From: Brugia malayi
Lineage: Eukaryota > Nematoda > Chromadorea > Rhabditida > Onchocercidae
DNA length: 64,000 nt
NCBI RefSeq assembly: GCF_000002995.4
Contig: NW_025062479.1
Location: forward strand, 14,184,221-14,248,220
Direction: 5' to 3'
The position numbers and the translations under genes were made by a program. Position 1 is the stretch's first letter. Each line of letters opens with the position of its first letter. Below are positions 62,536 through 64,000 of the stretch, piece after piece. The notes under the pieces were generated by a model that worked only from the letters and a program-made list of their open reading frames with translations, was not told where the DNA came from and did not search any database.

Positions 62536-64000
62536 CTATAAATTGATGAAAGTAATGATTGTTAATTAGAATTGATAAATTACAAAAATATAAGAGTTAA
62601 ATCTTTTTTTAAGTTCAAATATACATATATGAAATTAATAAAATGTAAAAAGGAAAAAAAATTAATTAATCATAAAAATTGTTTATTGATATTTCAGGCA
62701 AAGAAAAATAATGAAATTTTATTTATTAAAGATGCAGCAAAACCCAATTTTTAAAAATTAATAATTACATTTGTTATGGATTAAATTGCACACTGCTCGT
62801 ATAATGCATTATATCCGCTCATGGCAGAATTAAAATTGTATGTTTTTAAAAAATGGCAGAAAATGAATTTCAATATTATAATTGCGCTTTATAAACAAAC
62901 ATAATTAATATTTGTAATTTGTGCTGTTGAATATTATTTAAAACCTCATAATTAATAATTTTACAATTATTTAATTAATTAATAATTTAATCTAAAGAAT
63001 ATCAGAATTTCCTTCAATTTGTGTATCAGTACTATTATTAGTTAACATTTTCTTTTAGAATTTCATCATTTAAAATGAATTTGAATTATTGTGATAAACT
63101 GTATGGAATAATATGTGTCAAATCTGAATTAACTAAGAGTATGAAAGAAATAACAATTTATAATGAAAATTTCTAGTGCACAAGAAATGAATGTAAAATA
63201 ATAATAACAAGTGATAATTCTTGGAGCTGAAATTTTATAAGAGAATGAATTGATAGCTAAGTAATTTTTAGACATTTTTTTTTTACTAGATAAAGAATTA
63301 AATAAAATTTAAAATAATTCCTTTATTAATTTTTTTTTTTTTTTTTTTATTATTGATAAAGCATAACAGAGAAAAAAAGCAAAATGCCGATGAATTTTTC
63401 CTCTTTAACAGATAAAAATTCTAACACTTCATTTTCCATTCTTTACTTACTCTCTTATCATTTTCTCTTATCATTTAGCTCTAATCTAAAAATAATGCAA
63501 TTTCTCATTTATATTCCCTTCTTAATTATTTTAGTATTTCACAAAAAGAAAAAAAAATATTGAAAAAAAAAAATTATGAAAAAGTTTGAACAATTATTTT
63601 TTACGGTTAGAAGCATTTAATTAAGATTATAGAATTTCAGATACTTCAATTTTTCCTTTTCTTTCCTTTTTTTCTTTTAAATTTATTTGGTAAATAAGTT
63701 TGCTTAATAATATTGGTTTCATAATTGATTTTAAGTCTCAAAATATTGAATTATATTTGACATTTCAAATTTCAGGAATTGATTTATGCCATATTAGTAT
63801 GTTAAAATTCGAAAAATAATTTTTTTTTTCTTTTAATCTATAAAGAATTCATAAATAAAAATAAAATGATCATTTCAATATTTTAACAAAATGAGTGAAA
63901 ATATTGCGAAGTAGGAATGAATGCTTGAAAAGAACAGTTGAATTGCTAGAAGAGTTAAATTCAAAAATAGAATTGTAAGATAACTTGAAGATTACAAAAA
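62536..64000. other. Probable intron of the right-edge gene
   Basis: AT-rich with A/T runs (for example 63330-63349). No splice-bounded coding segment was recognised. A small ATG-TAA frame on the minus strand near 62.8 kb (about 13 codons) is not supported by a splice site. Confidence 0.45.

Overview
The window is eukaryotic nuclear DNA from a nematode, most likely a parasitic clade III/filarial-type worm (inference). The evidence is strong AT richness with many poly-A/T tracts, short introns with TTTTCAG-like acceptors, acceptor-like sites just 5' of several start codons (consistent with spliced-leader trans-splicing), a nematode-restricted ground-like (hedgehog-related) gene and an astacin of nematode NAS architecture. 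I found no tRNA, rRNA, CRISPR or bacterial operon. All genes are multi-exon. I assembled the exon chains by hand from GT-AG borders, phase and family conservation, so the supplied coordinates are gene spans from start to stop codon with exons listed in the evidence.

Layout. 1.7-4.2 kb (-): RSRC1-like SR-type splicing protein. 6.5-7.7 kb (-): mitochondrial fission factor (Mff). 8.5-9.8 kb (+): TRAPPC2/sedlin. 10.6-10.9 kb (+): a 62-aa Pmp3/UPF0057 membrane protein in two short exons. 10.9-14.8 kb: gene-poor. 14.9-18.1 kb (+): SLC10-type transporter. 19.7-22.9 kb (+): RuvB-like 1/pontin, with a GC-AG first intron. 23.7-24.6 kb (+): TOM22. 25.3-28.1 kb (+): MTERF3-like factor, with a 22-nt microexon. 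29.7-34.5 kb (+): acyl-CoA oxidase, 14 exons. 35.5-36.2 kb (+): RBX2/RNF7 RING protein. 36.7-38.3 kb (-): secreted ground-like protein. 40.1-47.0 kb (-): astacin-EGF-CUB metalloprotease. 51.5-54.5 kb (+): PWP1 WD-repeat protein. 54.5-62.3 kb: gene-poor with microsatellites. 62.3-62.5 kb (-): last exon of an unidentified gene running off the right edge.

Functionally the left and centre are housekeeping: mitochondrial fission, protein import and mitochondrial ribosome/transcript maintenance (Mff, TOM22, MTERF3), trafficking (TRAPPC2), chromatin/ribosome biogenesis (RUVBL1, PWP1), ubiquitin ligation (RBX2) and peroxisomal beta-oxidation (acyl-CoA oxidase). The ground-like protein and the astacin are extracellular, cuticle/matrix-type nematode products. 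RUVBL1, TOM22 and MTERF3 lie head to tail with gaps of about 0.7-0.8 kb and could be an operon.

I did not find a wholly new system. The most unusual observations are decayed copies of exon fragments beside their source genes (RBX2 exon 2 and the astacin processing-site segment), a duplicated acceptor with a phase conflict at the astacin 3' end, a miRNA-like intronic hairpin, CACGTG-associated degenerate repeats, minimal upstream ORFs and the unrecognised terminal exon at 62.3 kb.
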